Shown: piece after piece, positions 12,006 to 13,078 of the stretch | Layout of the letters: every line of letters starts with the position of its first letter | Numbering within the stretch: position 1 is the stretch's first letter | Assembly: GCA_002429315.1 (NCBI GenBank) | Contig: DIZC01000121.1 | Coordinates: forward strand, 2,313 to 15,390 | Direction of reading: 5' to 3' | Source: Alphaproteobacteria bacterium UBA6038 | Lineage (GTDB): Bacteria; Pseudomonadota; Alphaproteobacteria; Micropepsales; Micropepsaceae | DNA: 13,078 nt | Notes under the pieces: model-generated | Seen by the model: only the letters and a program-made list of their open reading frames with translations | What the model was told of the DNA's origin: nothing | The model's database searches: none | Program-made: the position numbers and the translations under genes

Positions 12006-13078
12006 GTGCAAGCTGATCTCGCCGCGCTCGCCTATCTCGTTTCGGGCGTGCTGTTCATTCTGGCGCTGCGCGGGCTCTCCTCACCTGTGACGAGCCGCGC
12101 GGGCAACCGCAACGGCATGATCGGAATGGCGCTCGCCATCGCCACCACCCTGTGGGTCACGCATGTCACCGACGCGCTGACCTGGGGCATGATCGTCGTC
12201 GCCATCGCCATCGGCGGCGGCGCCGGCGCAGTGATCGCGCGGCGCATCGCCATGACCGCGATGCCGCAGCTGGTTGCGGCCTTCCATTCGCTTGTCGGAC
12301 TTGCGGCGGTGCTGGTGGCGGCGGCGGCTTTCTATTCGCCGGCCGCCTATGGCATCGGCACGGAAGGTGCGATCCGCACCCAGTCGCTGATTGAGATGAG
12401 CCTGGGCGTCGCCATCGGCGCCGTCACCTTCGCGGGTTCCATCATCGCCTTCGCCAAGCTCAACGGCAATATGAGCGGCGCGCCGATTTTGTTGCCGGCG
12501 CGGCATGTCCTCAACCTGGCGCTCGCCATCGCCATTGTCGCGCTCATCGTGTGGTTCACCCTGCACCAGCCGGTATGGGCGTTCTGGGCGATCACGATTC
12601 TCGCCTTCATCTTCGGCATTACGCTCATCATCCCTATCGGCGGCGCGGACATGCCGGTGGTGATCTCGATGCTGAATTCCTATTCGGGATGGGCGGCGGC
12701 CGGCATCGGCTTCACCTTGGAGAACACCGCGCTGATCATCACCGGCGCGCTGGTCGGCTCCTCCGGCGCCATCCTCTCCTACATCATGTGCGCCGGCATG
12801 AATCGCAGCTTCATTTCGGTGATCGCCGGCGGCTTCGGCGGCGAAGTGGCGGCCGCCGGCAAGGCCGAGACGCGGCCGGTGAAGCAGGGCTCGGCGGAAG
12901 ACGCCGCCTTCATCATGAAGAACGCGGGCTCGGTCATCATCGTGCCGGGCTACGGCATGGCGGTGGCGCAGGCGCAGCACGCGGTGCGCGAGATGGCGGA
13001 CAAGCTCAAGGCGGAGGGCGTCAAGGTCTCCTACGCCATCCATCCGGTGGCGGGGCGCATGCCCGGCCACATGAACGT
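12006..13078 (+). CDS. pntB: NAD(P) transhydrogenase subunit beta, truncated by the window end
   Basis: This is the first 357 residues of the NADP-binding, proton-channel subunit of the transhydrogenase; family members are about 460-480 residues, so about a quarter is missing off the right edge. Residues 1-265 are domain II, with about eight or nine membrane helices. The channel residues H94 (AAFHSLVGLAAV) and D216 (IGGADMPVVISMLNSYSGWA) correspond to the histidine and aspartate known to be important in the E. coli enzyme. Domain III begins near residue 298 (EDAAFIMKNAGSVIIVPGYGMAVAQAQ), with the NADP-binding turn, and the sequence ends in HPVAGRMPGHMN. Start codon GTG at 12006, from the ribosome site at 11993-11998. 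It is separated from pntAB by the lipoprotein gene. Confidence 0.95.
   Translation, partial: MQADLAALAYLVSGVLFILALRGLSSPVTSRAGNRNGMIGMALAIATTLWVTHVTDALTWGMIVVAIAIGGGAGAVIARRIAMTAMPQLVAAFHSLVGLAAVLVAAAAFYSPAAYGIGTEGAIRTQSLIEMSLGVAIGAVTFAGSIIAFAKLNGNMSGAPILLPARHVLNLALAIAIVALIVWFTLHQPVWAFWAITILAFIFGITLIIPIGGADMPVVISMLNSYSGWAAAGIGFTLENTALIITGALVGSSGAILSYIMCAGMNRSFISVIAGGFGGEVAAAGKAETRPVKQGSAEDAAFIMKNAGSVIIVPGYGMAVAQAQHAVREMADKLKAEGVKVSYAIHPVAGRMPGHMN

Noticed and set aside
11984..12016. A ten-codon frame MSDRGHVRAS overlapping the lipoprotein stop and the start of pntB
   Set aside because: It has an ATGA overlap that could couple translation, but no ribosome site of its own; AGGGGA at 11993-11998 serves the GTG of pntB better.
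12081..13070. A 329-codon open frame antisense to pntB
   Set aside because: It is full of His, Arg, Gly and Asp as expected for the complement of membrane-helix codons; pntB on the plus strand is unmistakable.
1..13078. CRISPR arrays, tRNA or rRNA genes, transposases, integrases
   Set aside because: No regularly spaced repeats, no cloverleaf-like or rRNA-like sequence and no recombinase motifs were seen on either strand.

Overview
The window looks like chromosomal DNA of a high-GC alphaproteobacterium, most likely from Hyphomicrobiales or a neighbouring order. The reasons are a GapR (DUF2312) gene next to a DUF1244 gene beside pyk, a tiny aa3-type cytochrome oxidase subunit IV gene directly ahead of a three-gene (split-alpha) proton-translocating transhydrogenase operon, and a rhizobial-style palindromic intergenic repeat. 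I cannot name a genus from sequence alone.

Region 1 (1-3084) is a small accessory cassette: an ECF sigma factor and its membrane anti-sigma factor (ATGA overlap), then a Tat-exported metallophosphoesterase and a secreted cupredoxin, closed by a strong hairpin. The same bipartite motif, GGAATAAA-N14-GGTCTG, lies immediately upstream of the sigma gene (281-308) and of the phosphoesterase gene (1581-1608) and was not noticed elsewhere in the window. I read it as the promoter recognised by this sigma factor, which would make the cassette a self-contained autoregulated module with an exported phosphoesterase and a copper protein as output. Positions 1-117 are a 94% identical second copy of the 3' end of the complete pyk gene found 3100 bases further on, so the cassette is bracketed by direct repeats of the pyk end. 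This suggests insertion at, or duplication of, the pyk 3' end.

Region 2 (3085-5410) is housekeeping: pyruvate kinase on the minus strand, divergent from DUF1244 and gapR on the plus strand, then a 72-base palindromic repeat in the convergent gap. Region 3 (5410-9506) has an NtrC-type sigma-54 response regulator (minus strand) without a neighbouring kinase, divergent from an ABC1/UbiB-type atypical kinase and a DUF2332 protein that probably form one operon.

Region 4 (9528-13078) is a respiratory and redox operon: aa3-type oxidase subunit IV, pntAA, pntAB, an unrecognised lipoprotein gene and pntB, which runs off the window end. The lipoprotein gene between pntAB and pntB is unusual. No tRNA, rRNA, CRISPR array, transposase or integrase was seen.
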